From NCBI RefSeq assembly GCF_000426525.1, contig NZ_AUFN01000010.1, positions 806,001 through 870,000 of the forward strand: DNA of 64,000 bases, read 5' to 3'. The notes beneath the pieces were generated by a model that saw only the letters and a list, made by a program, of their open reading frames with translations, did not search any database and was not told the DNA's origin. The translations under genes and the position numbers were made by a program. Position 1 is the first letter of the stretch, and each line of letters begins with the position of its first letter. This document shows, piece after piece, positions 51,478-60,553 of the stretch. This stretch comes from Nocardioides alkalitolerans DSM 16699. GTDB lineage: Bacteria; Actinomycetota; Actinomycetes; Propionibacteriales; Nocardioidaceae.

Positions 51478-52997
51478 CCCCGCCCGCACCCGCCGGGCGC
51501 ACCGACACTCCCCCGGAGACGAACCCCTGGCCCGCCCTCTGGGCGATGGTGATCGGGTTCTTCATGATCCTCGTCGACTCCACCATCGTCTCGGTGGCGA
51601 CGCCCGCGATCATGACCGGCCTCGACACCGACGTGAACAACGTCATCTGGGTGACGAGCGCCTACCTGCTGGCGTACGCCGTGCCCCTGCTCGTGACCGG
51701 CCGCCTCGGTGACCGCTTCGGGCCCAAGCACGTGTACCTCGTCGGGCTGACGCTCTTCACGCTGGCCTCGCTGTGGTGCGGCCTCACCTCGAGCGTCGAG
51801 GGCCTGATCCTGGCGCGCGTGTTCCAGGGCTTCGGCGCCTCGATGATGACGCCGCAGACGATGGCCGTCATCACCCGCACGTTCCCCGCCGCCCGCCGCG
51901 GCGGCGCCATGGCCCTGTGGGGCGCCACGGCCGGCGTCGCCACGCTCGTCGGACCGATCCTCGGCGGCGTGCTCGTCGACGGCCCCGGCTGGGAGTGGAT
52001 CTTCTTCATCAACGTGCCCGTCGGCGTCGTGGCGTTCGTGCTCGCCTGGCGCCTCGTGCCGTCGCTGCCGACCCACAGCCACCACTTCGACTGGCTCGGT
52101 GTCGTGCTGAGCGCGGTCGGCATGTTCCTGCTGGTCTTCGGCATCCAGGAGGGCGAGAAGTACGACTGGGGCACGATCAGCGGAGTCCTCTCCGTGCCGC
52201 TGCTCATCGGCGCCGGCCTCGTCGTGCTCGTGCTGTTCGTGCTGTGGCAGAGCCGCATCCGCACGGAGCCGCTCGTGCCCCTCGGCCTCTTCCGCGACCG
52301 CAACTTCTCGCTCGCGAACACGGGCATCACGCTGGTCTCCTTCGCCATCACGGCGTTCGCGTTCCCGTTCACGCTCTGGGCCCAGGCCGTCCGCGGCTAC
52401 AGCCCGACCGAGACCGGTCTCCTGCTCGTGCCGATGGCGATCTGCACCGGCTTCCTCGCCCCCGTCGTCGGGCGCCTCGTCGACCGCGCCCACCCGCGCA
52501 GCATCACGCTGGTCGGCTTCACCGCGTCCGCCGCGGCGCTGCTGTGGCTCAGCCGCGTGATGACGCCGGACACCCACGTGTGGCAGATCCTGCTGCCGCT
52601 CGGCCTGTTCGGCGTCGGCAGCGCGTTCCTCTGGGCGCCGCTGAGCACCACCGCCACCCGCAACCTGCCGCTCTCCTCGGCCGGGGCGGGCGCCGGGGTC
52701 TACAACACGACCCGCCAGGTCGGCGCCGTGCTCGGCAGCGCGGCGATCGCCGCGCTCATCCAGTCGCGCCTCACGGCGAACCTGCCGGGGGCGGGCGCGT
52801 CCGTCGAGCAGGTGCAGACGGGCGGCGGGGCGATGCCCGGCGCGGTCGCCGGCCCGTTCTCCGACGCGATGGCGCAGGCCACGCTCCTGCCCGCGGCAGC
52901 GCTCTGCGTGGGCATCCTCGCCGTGCTCTTCTTCAAGGCTCCCCAGCACGCCGGGCACGGGGCCAGGGCCGAGAAGACCGCCGACGCCCGGGCCTGA
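51465..52997 (+). CDS. MFS efflux pump, DHA2 family
   Basis: A protein of 510 residues, about 14 spans, GTG start at 51465. Motifs: WPALWAMVIGFFMILVDSTIVSVATPAI and WVTSAYLLAYAVPLLVTGRLGDRFGPK (motif A), ARVFQGFGASMMTPQ and motif C GATAGVATLVGPILGGVL, typical of EmrB/QacA drug antiporters. Overlaps padR by 13 bases in another frame, so translationally coupled. Exports lipophilic or cationic drugs by proton exchange; the substrate is unknown. Confidence 0.92.
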   Translation: MADLTPPAPAGRTDTPPETNPWPALWAMVIGFFMILVDSTIVSVATPAIMTGLDTDVNNVIWVTSAYLLAYAVPLLVTGRLGDRFGPKHVYLVGLTLFTLASLWCGLTSSVEGLILARVFQGFGASMMTPQTMAVITRTFPAARRGGAMALWGATAGVATLVGPILGGVLVDGPGWEWIFFINVPVGVVAFVLAWRLVPSLPTHSHHFDWLGVVLSAVGMFLLVFGIQEGEKYDWGTISGVLSVPLLIGAGLVVLVLFVLWQSRIRTEPLVPLGLFRDRNFSLANTGITLVSFAITAFAFPFTLWAQAVRGYSPTETGLLLVPMAICTGFLAPVVGRLVDRAHPRSITLVGFTASAAALLWLSRVMTPDTHVWQILLPLGLFGVGSAFLWAPLSTTATRNLPLSSAGAGAGVYNTTRQVGAVLGSAAIAALIQSRLTANLPGAGASVEQVQTGGGAMPGAVAGPFSDAMAQATLLPAAALCVGILAVLFFKAPQHAGHGARAEKTADARA

Positions 52998-53018
52998 ACC
53001 CGCGCCCCGGCGGCGGGG

Positions 53019-54290
53019 TCACGCCGCCAGCAGGTCCCGCACGGCGGCGAGCCCGCGCCGTACCTCGTCGAAGCTCGTCGACAGCGGTGACAGCCCGATC
53101 CGCAGGCCCCCGGGGTCGCGGTAGTCGGGCAGCACGTCGGCCGTCCACAGCGCGGCCACGACCTCCCGCATGCGCGGGTGCCGCAGGGTGACGTGGCCGC
53201 CGCGCCGGTCGGGGTCGCGCGGGGTGGCCAGCTCGACGCCGTACGGCGCCAGCCACGCGTCGGCGAGCTCGATCGCGTACGACGTGAGCCCCACCGACTT
53301 GGCGCGGACGGCGGTGATCGCGTCGCCCCCGCTCGCCCCGCCGACCTCGTCGAGCAGCCCGAGCAGGTCGGCGAGCGGCTGCATCGCGAGCACGGACGGC
53401 GTGCCGGAGAGGAACCGGCGCATCCCGGACGCGGGCGTGTGGCCGGGACCCATCGCGAACGGGTCGGCGTGCCCCATCCAGCCGGCGATCGGCTGGGCCA
53501 GCGAGCCCTGGAGCCGCTCCGCGACGTACACGTAGGCCGGGGACCCGGGCCCGCCGTTGAGGTACTTGTAGGTGCAGCCGACCGCCACGTCGACGTCGTC
53601 CGCGTCGAGCGCGACCGGCACGGAGCCGGCGGAGTGGCAGGTGTCGGCGAGCACGGTCGCGCCGACGGCGTGGGCCGCCGCCGTGACGGCCCCGAGGTCG
53701 ACGAGGTGGCCGGAGCGGTAGGCGACCTGGCTGACCACCACGACCGCGGTCCGCCCCCCCAGCACCTCGCCGAGCGCGTCGACCTCGATGCCGCCGTCGG
53801 TCGGCACCTCGAGCCACCGCACGGTCAGCCCGCGCTCGGCGGCGACGGCCTCGGCGACGTACCGGTCGGTGGGGAAGTTGTCGGTGTCGACCACGATCTC
53901 CGTACGGCGCGGGTCGCGCGCCCGGGCGTCGTCGACGAGCGCCCGGAGCATCTTGTAGAGCAGCACCGTCGTGGAGTCGCCGATGGCCGTCTGCCCCGGC
54001 GCGGCGCCGAGGGCCAGGCGGCCGAGCTCGTCGCCGAGCGTGAGCGGCAGGTCGAACCAGCGCTCGTCCCAGCCCCGGATCAGGCGCCCGCCCCACTCGT
54101 CGGTGACGAAGCCCGCGAGCCGCTCGGCGGTGACGGCCAGCGGCCGGCCCAGCGAGTTGCCGTCGAGGTAGACGAGCGGCGTCCCGGCGCCGACGAACCG
54201 CTCCCGGTACGACGCCAGCGGGTCCGCCGCGTCGAGCGCGGCGGCGTGCGCCGTACCCGTGCGGTCGGCCCCGCCGGCGGAGTCGGTCAC
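53019..54290 (-). CDS. kynU: Kynureninase
   Basis: A protein of 423 residues, GTG start at 54290. PLP-dependent, fold type I: LVYLDGNSLGRPL, FPTDRYVAEAVAAERGL, ADTCHSAGSVPVALD and the PLP Lys in GCTYKYLNGGPGSPAYVYV; C-terminal RIGLSPLSTSFDEV for carboxylate binding. Hydrolyses kynurenine or 3-hydroxykynurenine to (hydroxy)anthranilate and alanine. It starts five bases after ilvD, so it appears to be cotranscribed with that BCAA gene. No other kynurenine-pathway gene is in the window. Confidence 0.92.
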   Translation of the reverse strand: MTDSAGGADRTGTAHAAALDAADPLASYRERFVGAGTPLVYLDGNSLGRPLAVTAERLAGFVTDEWGGRLIRGWDERWFDLPLTLGDELGRLALGAAPGQTAIGDSTTVLLYKMLRALVDDARARDPRRTEIVVDTDNFPTDRYVAEAVAAERGLTVRWLEVPTDGGIEVDALGEVLGGRTAVVVVSQVAYRSGHLVDLGAVTAAAHAVGATVLADTCHSAGSVPVALDADDVDVAVGCTYKYLNGGPGSPAYVYVAERLQGSLAQPIAGWMGHADPFAMGPGHTPASGMRRFLSGTPSVLAMQPLADLLGLLDEVGGASGGDAITAVRAKSVGLTSYAIELADAWLAPYGVELATPRDPDRRGGHVTLRHPRMREVVAALWTADVLPDYRDPGGLRIGLSPLSTSFDEVRRGLAAVRDLLAA

Positions 54291-54295
54291 GTGCG

Positions 54296-56029
54296 TCAGC
54301 CGGTGACGGCGCCGTGGGCCGCGGACTGCACCGTCTTGGCGTACTTGCCGAGCACGCCGCGCGTGTACTTCGGCGGCAGCGGCGCCCAGCCCACCTTGCG
54401 GCGCTCCAGCTCCTCGTCGTCGATGTCGACGTCGAGGCGGCGGTTGGCCACGTCGAGGGTGATCGTGTCGCCGTCGCGCACGAACGCGATCGGGCCGCCG
54501 TCGGCCGCCTCGGGGGCGACGTGGCCGACGCAGAGGCCGGTCGTGCCGCCGGAGAAGCGACCGTCGGTGAGCAGCAGGACGTCCTTGCCCAGGCCCGCGC
54601 CCTTGATCGCGCCCGTGATGGCGAGCATCTCGCGCATGCCCGGGCCGCCCTTGGGGCCCTCGTAGCGGATGACGACGACGTCGCGCTCCTTCAGGCCGCC
54701 GGCGGCGAGCTCGTCCATCGCGGCGCGCTCGCCGTCGAAGACCCGGGCGGTGCCGGTGAAGACCGACTCGTCGAACCCGGCGCTCTTCACGACCGCGCCC
54801 TCGGGGGCGAGGGTGCCCTTGAGGATGGTGAGACCGCCCGTGGCGTGGATGGGCCGGTCGAGGCTGCGGATCACGTCGTCGTCGACCAGCGGCGGGTCGA
54901 TGTCGGCCAGGTTCTCGGCCAGCGTCTTGCCGGTCACGGTGAGGCAGTCGCCGTGCATGAGGCCCGCGTCGAGCAGGGCCTTCATCACCATCGGAATGCC
55001 GCCCTTCTGGTCGACGTCGTACATCACGTACTTGCCGAACGGCTTGAGGTCGCCGAGGTGCGGCACCTTGTCGCCGACGCGGTTGAAGTCGTCGAGGGTG
55101 AGGTCGACCTCGGCCTCGCGGGCGATGGCCAGGAGGTGGAGCACGGCGTTGGTCGAGCCGCCCAGCGCCATGACGACGGTGATCGCGTTCTCGAACGCCT
55201 TCTTCGTCATGATCTGGCGGGCGGTGATGCCCTTGCGCAGCAGCTCGACGACGGCCTCACCCGACTTGTGCGCGTAGCCGTCGCGACGCCGGTCGGCGGC
55301 CGGCGGGGCGGCCGAGCCGGGCAGCGACATGCCGAGCGCCTCACCGACGGCGGCCATGGTGTTGGCGGTGTACATGCCGCCGCAGGCGCCCTCGCCGGGG
55401 CAGATGGCGCGCTCGATCTTGTCGACCTCGTCGCGGCTGATCTTGCCGGCCAGGCAGGCGCCGACGGCCTCGAAGGCGTCGATGATCGTGACGTCGCGGC
55501 CGTCGACCTTGCCGGGCATGATCGAGCCGGCGTAGAGGAAGACGCTCGAGAGGTCGAGGCGCGCGGCGGCCATGAGCATGCCGGGCAGCGACTTGTCGCA
55601 GCCGGCCAGCAGCACGGAGCCGTCGAGGCGCTCGGCCATCATCACGGTCTCGACCGAGTCGGCGATGACCTCGCGGGAGACGAGCGAGAAGTGCATGCCC
55701 TCGTGGCCCATCGAGATGCCGTCGGAGACGGAGATGGTGCCGAACTCCAGCGGGAAGCCGCCGGCGGCGTGCACGCCGTTCTTCACGGCCTTCGCGAGCC
55801 GGTCGAGCGAGAGGTTGCACGGCGTGATCTCGTTCCACGACGAGGCGACCCCGACCTGGGGCTTCACCCAGTCGTCGTCACCCATGCCGACGGCACGAAG
55901 CATGCCGCGCGCGGCGGCCTTCTCGAGGCCGTCCGTCACGTCCCGCGAGCGGGGCTTGATGTCGATCTCGGGCGTGGGGGCAGACCCGTCGTCGGTCTGC
56001 TGGGGGGTCTGGGGGGAGCCGCCGGTCAT
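54296..56029 (-). CDS. ilvD: Dihydroxy-acid dehydratase
   Basis: A protein of 577 residues. Fe-S cluster and active site blocks: [36 protein letters not shown], and [17 protein letters not shown] (cluster Cys residues), then [15 protein letters not shown] and [21 protein letters not shown]. Makes 2-keto acids for Ile and Val in the cytoplasm. The short Pro/Gln/Thr-rich N-terminus (about 1-25) precedes the conserved region. ATG at 56029. Divergent from the HAD gene, followed by kynU after five bases. No leader peptide was seen upstream. Confidence 0.96.
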   Translation of the reverse strand: MTGGSPQTPQQTDDGSAPTPEIDIKPRSRDVTDGLEKAAARGMLRAVGMGDDDWVKPQVGVASSWNEITPCNLSLDRLAKAVKNGVHAAGGFPLEFGTISVSDGISMGHEGMHFSLVSREVIADSVETVMMAERLDGSVLLAGCDKSLPGMLMAAARLDLSSVFLYAGSIMPGKVDGRDVTIIDAFEAVGACLAGKISRDEVDKIERAICPGEGACGGMYTANTMAAVGEALGMSLPGSAAPPAADRRRDGYAHKSGEAVVELLRKGITARQIMTKKAFENAITVVMALGGSTNAVLHLLAIAREAEVDLTLDDFNRVGDKVPHLGDLKPFGKYVMYDVDQKGGIPMVMKALLDAGLMHGDCLTVTGKTLAENLADIDPPLVDDDVIRSLDRPIHATGGLTILKGTLAPEGAVVKSAGFDESVFTGTARVFDGERAAMDELAAGGLKERDVVVIRYEGPKGGPGMREMLAITGAIKGAGLGKDVLLLTDGRFSGGTTGLCVGHVAPEAADGGPIAFVRDGDTITLDVANRRLDVDIDDEELERRKVGWAPLPPKYTRGVLGKYAKTVQSAAHGAVTG

Positions 56030-56125
56030 GGGCGGCAGCGTACGCCGCGCCCCCGGATCACGACGTCACACCCCGTTTACCCGGCCGCGGCAGCGCGCGG
56101 GGCCGACGGCACCTAGCCTGGGCGC

Positions 56126-56899
56126 GTGACGAACAAGATCGACTGGTCCGCGTACCGCGCCGTGCTCTTCGACCTCGACGGCGTGATCACGCCGACCGCC
56201 GAGGTCCACATGCGGGCCTGGGAGGCGATGTTCAACGCCTTCCTGGCCGGTTGGGAGGGCGAGGGCGACACCGCGCCGTACACCGACCGCGACTACTTCG
56301 ACCACGTCGACGGCAAGCCGCGCTACGACGGCGTGCGCGACTTCCTCGCCGCCCGTGGCATCACGCTGCCGGAGGGCACCCCGGAGGACGCGACGAGCGA
56401 GGACACCGTCTGCGGGCTCGGCAACCGCAAGAACGACGCGTTCAACGAGGTGCTCGAGAAGGAGGGCGTGACGGCCTACCCCGGCTCCGTCGCCCTGCTC
56501 GACCACCTGGCCGGCACCGACCTGCGTCTCGCGGTCGTGTCGTCGTCGGTCAACGCCCCCGCCGTGCTCGAGGCCGCCGGGCTGCTCGACCGCTTCGAGG
56601 TTGTCGTCTCGGGCGCGGTCGCGACCGAGCTAGGCCTGCCGGGCAAGCCGGCCCCCGACACGTTCCTGCACGCCGCCTCGGTGGTCGGCGCCGACGCCGC
56701 CACCTCGGTCGTGCTCGAGGACGCCGTCTCCGGCGTCCGCGCCGGCGCCGCGGGCGACTTCGGCGCCGTGGTCGGCGTCGACCGCGGCGTGGGCGCCCAG
56801 GTGCTCGTCGACGCAGGCGCGACGCTCGTCGTCGACGACCTGGCCGAACTCGTGCCCGGCACCGACACCGACACCGACACCGCCGAGGAGGCCGGCTGA
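56126..56899 (+). CDS. HAD-family beta-phosphoglucomutase
   Basis: A protein of 257 residues, GTG start. HAD motif I VLFDLDGVITPTAEVH (nucleophile and acid Asp), motif II VVSSSVN, motif III Lys in GLPGKPAPDTFLHAA and motif IV VLEDAVSGVRAGAAG. The cap domain has the R-Y-D-G-V-R-D-F-L block of beta-phosphoglucomutases. One base of overlap with the GH65 gene (TGATG). It would convert the beta-glucose 1-phosphate released by the phosphorylase to glucose 6-phosphate. Confidence 0.87.
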   Translation: MTNKIDWSAYRAVLFDLDGVITPTAEVHMRAWEAMFNAFLAGWEGEGDTAPYTDRDYFDHVDGKPRYDGVRDFLAARGITLPEGTPEDATSEDTVCGLGNRKNDAFNEVLEKEGVTAYPGSVALLDHLAGTDLRLAVVSSSVNAPAVLEAAGLLDRFEVVVSGAVATELGLPGKPAPDTFLHAASVVGADAATSVVLEDAVSGVRAGAAGDFGAVVGVDRGVGAQVLVDAGATLVVDDLAELVPGTDTDTDTAEEAG

Positions 56900-59463
56900 T
56901 GGCGAAGATGACCCACGAGGTGGCCGCGGACCCGATGGACCGGGGGCGCTTCCCCGTCGACGAGTGGCGCCTGCTCGAGACCGACCACCACCCGGACGAC
57001 CTCGGGCTCACCGAGACGCTCTTCACGGTGGCGAACGGCTACCTCGGCATGCGCGGCAACCCCGCCGAGGGGCGCGACGCCCACGCCCACGGCACCTTCA
57101 TCAACGGGTTCCACGAGACGTGGCCGATCAAGCACGCCGAGAGCGCGTTCGGCTTCGCCCGCACCGGCCAGACGATCGTGAACGTGCCCGACGTCAAGGT
57201 CATGAAGCTGTACGTCGACGACGAGCCCCTCAACCTGGGCACCGCCGACCTCGAGCACTACGAGCGTGCGCTCGACTTCGCCTCCGGCCTCCTGAAGCGC
57301 ACCCTCGTGTGGCGCACGCCCTCGGGCAAGCGGGTGCGCGTCGTGTCGACCCGCATGGTGTCGATGACCGAGCGCCACCTCTCGCTGCTCAGCCTCGAGG
57401 TCACGATGCTCGACGGCAACGCGCCGATCGTCATCTCCTCGCAGATGCTCAACCGCCAGGACGGCAAGGACGAGTACCACGTGCCCGACGCCTCGCTGGG
57501 CGAGGGTGTCGACCCCCGCAAGTCGGCGGGCTTCGACCACCGGGTGCTCCTCCCCCGCGGCCACTACGCCAACGAGCAGCGGATGATGCTCGGCTACCAG
57601 GCCGCCCGCTCGAAGATGACGATCGCCGTCGCGGCCGACCACCTGCTCACGTGCGACGACCGCTACGAGGTCATCCGCCACGCCGAGGAGGACTCGGCGA
57701 AGTACGTGCTGCGCGTCGACGCCACCGAGGGCCGCACGGTCATCCTCGACAAGCTCGTCGCCTACCACTCGTCGCGCGGCGTGCCCGTGCGCGAGCTGTC
57801 CGACCGGTGCGACCGCACCCTCGACCGGGCCCGCCGTCTCGGCGTCGCGCACTACCACTCCGAGCAGCGCGAGTGGTTCGACCGGTTCTGGGCCTCGGCC
57901 GACGTCGTCGTCGAGGGCCAGCCGGCCCTGCAGCAGGCGATCCGCTTCAACCTCTTCCAGCTCGCCCAGGCCAGCGCGCGCGCCGACCAGCAGGGCGTGC
58001 CGGCCAAGGGCGTCAGCGGCTCCGGCTACGAGGGTCACTACTTCTGGGACACCGAGGTCTACGTCCTGCCGTTCCTCACCTACACGCAGCCCGACGCCGC
58101 CCGCAACGCCCTGCACTTCCGCGTGCGGATGCTGCCGGCCGCGCGCGACCGGGCCCGCGAGATGGCCCAGGAGGGCGCCCTCTTCCCGTGGCGCACCATC
58201 AACGGCGAGGAGGCCTCGGCGTACTACGCGGCGGGCACCGCGCAGGTGCACATCGACGCCGACATCTCCTACGCGCTGAGCAAGTACGTCGACGCGACCG
58301 GTGACGTCGGGTTCCTGACGCGCGACGGTGTCGACATCCTCATCGAGACGGCCCGCATGTGGGCCGACCTCGGGTTCTGGCGCACCAACGGCGACGACTC
58401 GTTCCACATCCACGGCGTCACCGGTCCGGACGAGTACACGACGGTCGTCAACAACAACCTCTTCACGAACGTGATGGCCCGCTACAACCTGGAGCGGGCC
58501 GTCGAGGCCGTCCGCTCCGTGCAGGCCGACGACCCCGCGTCGTACACGCAGATCGTGCACCGCACGGGCCTGAGCGTCGAGGAGGTCGACGAGTGGGCCC
58601 GCTGCGCCGAGGGCATGACGATCCCGTTCGACGAGGCGCTGGGCATCCACCCGCAGGACGAGCACTTCCTCGACCGCGAGGTCTGGGACCTCTCCCGCAC
58701 GCCCAACGAGCTGCGCCCGCTGCTCCTGCACTACCACCCGCTGGTGATCTACCGGTTCCAGGTGCTGAAGCAGGCCGACGTCGTGCTCGCGCTCTTCCTC
58801 CAGGGCGACCGCTTCACGGCGGAGGAGAAGAAGGCCGACTTCGAGTACTACGACCCGATCACGACGGGCGACTCGACGCTGTCGGCGGTCGTGCAGTCGG
58901 TGATGGCCGCGGAGGTGGGCTACCACGAGGTCGCGATGAAGTACTTCCGCGCGTCGCTCTACGTCGACCTCTCCAACCTCCACGGCAACACGGTCGACGG
59001 CCTGCACATCGCGTCGGCCGGCGGCGTCTGGTCGGCGCTGGTGTCGGGCTTCGGCGGCATGCGCAACCACGGCGGACGACTCTCGTTCGACCCGCGGCTG
59101 CCCGCCGACTGGCCGTCGCTCACCTTCCCGCTGCAGTGGCACGGCACGACCGTGCAGGTCACGGTGACGCAGACCGACTTCACCGTCGCGGTCACGGCGG
59201 GCGACGGCGAGGTGCCCCTGCGGGTGCGCGGCGTCGAGCACGTGGCGCGGCGCGGCGCGCCGGTGCACGTGGAGCTCGACGGCCAGGGCCCGTGCCAGGA
59301 GGGCGAGCTGGGCGACCGGCCGCTCATCGGCGGCCACCGGGCCGACGGCACGATCATCACGGCCGGGGTCCCGACGCCGATGCCGTCGCCGGAGGACACC
59401 ACCGACACCGCGGACGTCGAGGCGGCGTACGAGACCGTCCCGAGCGACCCGCCGCCGGCCTGA
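56899..59463 (+). CDS. GH65 glycoside phosphorylase (trehalose/maltose/kojibiose type)
   Basis: A protein of 854 residues. N-terminal beta-sandwich with LTETLFTVANGYLGMRGN, a conserved start of GH65; (alpha/alpha)6 barrel with YEGHYFWDTEVYVLPFL and the catalytic Glu512 in VTGPDEYTTVVNNN; phosphate-site segment HIASAGGVWSALVSGFGGM. Cleaves an alpha-linked disaccharide with phosphate to beta-glucose 1-phosphate and glucose. Which disaccharide is used is not determined by these motifs. The coupled upstream beta-phosphoglucomutase makes a complete route into glycolysis. Confidence 0.9.
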   Translation: MAKMTHEVAADPMDRGRFPVDEWRLLETDHHPDDLGLTETLFTVANGYLGMRGNPAEGRDAHAHGTFINGFHETWPIKHAESAFGFARTGQTIVNVPDVKVMKLYVDDEPLNLGTADLEHYERALDFASGLLKRTLVWRTPSGKRVRVVSTRMVSMTERHLSLLSLEVTMLDGNAPIVISSQMLNRQDGKDEYHVPDASLGEGVDPRKSAGFDHRVLLPRGHYANEQRMMLGYQAARSKMTIAVAADHLLTCDDRYEVIRHAEEDSAKYVLRVDATEGRTVILDKLVAYHSSRGVPVRELSDRCDRTLDRARRLGVAHYHSEQREWFDRFWASADVVVEGQPALQQAIRFNLFQLAQASARADQQGVPAKGVSGSGYEGHYFWDTEVYVLPFLTYTQPDAARNALHFRVRMLPAARDRAREMAQEGALFPWRTINGEEASAYYAAGTAQVHIDADISYALSKYVDATGDVGFLTRDGVDILIETARMWADLGFWRTNGDDSFHIHGVTGPDEYTTVVNNNLFTNVMARYNLERAVEAVRSVQADDPASYTQIVHRTGLSVEEVDEWARCAEGMTIPFDEALGIHPQDEHFLDREVWDLSRTPNELRPLLLHYHPLVIYRFQVLKQADVVLALFLQGDRFTAEEKKADFEYYDPITTGDSTLSAVVQSVMAAEVGYHEVAMKYFRASLYVDLSNLHGNTVDGLHIASAGGVWSALVSGFGGMRNHGGRLSFDPRLPADWPSLTFPLQWHGTTVQVTVTQTDFTVAVTAGDGEVPLRVRGVEHVARRGAPVHVELDGQGPCQEGELGDRPLIGGHRADGTIITAGVPTPMPSPEDTTDTADVEAAYETVPSDPPPA

Positions 59464-59528
59464 CGCCGGCTCCGAGCCGGGTCGGGGGCACGGGGGGCAG
59501 CCAGCCGTCCATCCCGTCCATCCCGTGT

Positions 59529-59592
59529 AACGCGGTGTCCGAGTGTCTGCACACGTGTTCCACCGCGTGTGCAGACACCTGGACACCGCGTT
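59529..59592. terminator. Long near-perfect hairpin
   Basis: Arms AACGCGGTGTCC (59529-59540) and GGACACCGCGTT (59581-59592) enclose a second stem with TGTCTGCACACG and CGTGTGCAGACA, leaving a small loop. It lies about 65 bases after the GH65 stop; it may be a terminator or REP-like element. Confidence 0.55.
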
Positions 59593-59677
59593 GCACGGGG
59601 GCGGCCGCGTGCCCCTACGATCACCCGGCCCGCTCCACGACCCACCCCACCCCAGCCGCCCGTCCCCGAGGAGCACC

Positions 59678-60532
59678 GTGACCCGCGCCGTGTGGCTCGT
59701 GCTCGTCGGCATCGTGTCGGTGCAGCTGGGCGCCGCGGTCGCCAAGGGGCTCTTCGACGAGCTCTCCCCCACGACGCTCGTGTGGCTGCGGCTGCTGACG
59801 AGCACGCTCGTGCTGCTCGCCTGGGCCCGTCCGCGGCTGCGGGGACGCAGCCGGGCGGACTGGTACGTCGTGATCGGCTTCGGGCTGAGCCTCGGCACGA
59901 TGAACTGGGCGATCTACCAGGCGTTCTCCCGGATCCCGCTCGGCATCGCGGTGACGATCGAGTTCATCGGCCCGCTGTCGCTGGCGCTGCTCGGCTCGCG
60001 ACGGGTCCGGGACCTGCTGTGGGTCGGCCTCGCCGCCGCCGGCGTGGTGCTCCTGGGCGCCGAACCGGCCGACCTCGACCCGGTGGGCGTCGCGTTCGCG
60101 CTCGTCGCCGGGGCCGCGTGGGCGTCGTACATCCTGCTCAGCGCCCGCACCGGCGCCCGCTGGCCCGGCATCGACGGGTTGGCGATCGCGAGCCTCATCG
60201 GCACGATCCCGCTCACGCCGTACGTGCTCGGCGCCCACGGCGACCAGCTCCTGAGCGTCCGGGTGCTGCTCATCGGGCTGGCGGTCGGGCTGCTCAGCTC
60301 GGTGATCCCCTACACGTGCGAGCTCGTCGCGCTGCGCACCCTGAAGCCGTCGGTGTTCGGCATCCTCATGAGCCTCGAGCCCGCGGCGGCCGCGCTCGCC
60401 GCGCTGCTCGTGCTGGGCGAGGTGCTCAGCGCCCTGCAGGTGGCCGCGCTGGTCTGCGTCGTCACCGCCGTGGCGGGGGCCACGAGCACGAGCCGGGGCG
60501 GGCCGACGATCGCCGAGCCCGCCCCGGACTGA
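59678..60532 (+). CDS. EamA-family (DMT) transporter, RhtA-like
   Basis: A protein of 284 residues, ten spans in two EamA repeats. GTG at 59678 follows GAGGAG. Features LGAAVAKGLFDELSPTTLVWLRLLTSTLVLL, YQAFSRIPLGIAVTIEFIGPLSLALL (similar to threonine/homoserine exporter RhtA) and YTCELVALRTLKPSVFGILMSLEPAAAALAALLVLGE in the second repeat. Probable export of amino acids or similar metabolites; substrate unproven. Convergent with phoD-like gene. Confidence 0.88.
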   Translation: MTRAVWLVLVGIVSVQLGAAVAKGLFDELSPTTLVWLRLLTSTLVLLAWARPRLRGRSRADWYVVIGFGLSLGTMNWAIYQAFSRIPLGIAVTIEFIGPLSLALLGSRRVRDLLWVGLAAAGVVLLGAEPADLDPVGVAFALVAGAAWASYILLSARTGARWPGIDGLAIASLIGTIPLTPYVLGAHGDQLLSVRVLLIGLAVGLLSSVIPYTCELVALRTLKPSVFGILMSLEPAAAALAALLVLGEVLSALQVAALVCVVTAVAGATSTSRGGPTIAEPAPD

Positions 60533-60553
60533 GCCCGCCCGGGCCCGGACCGC

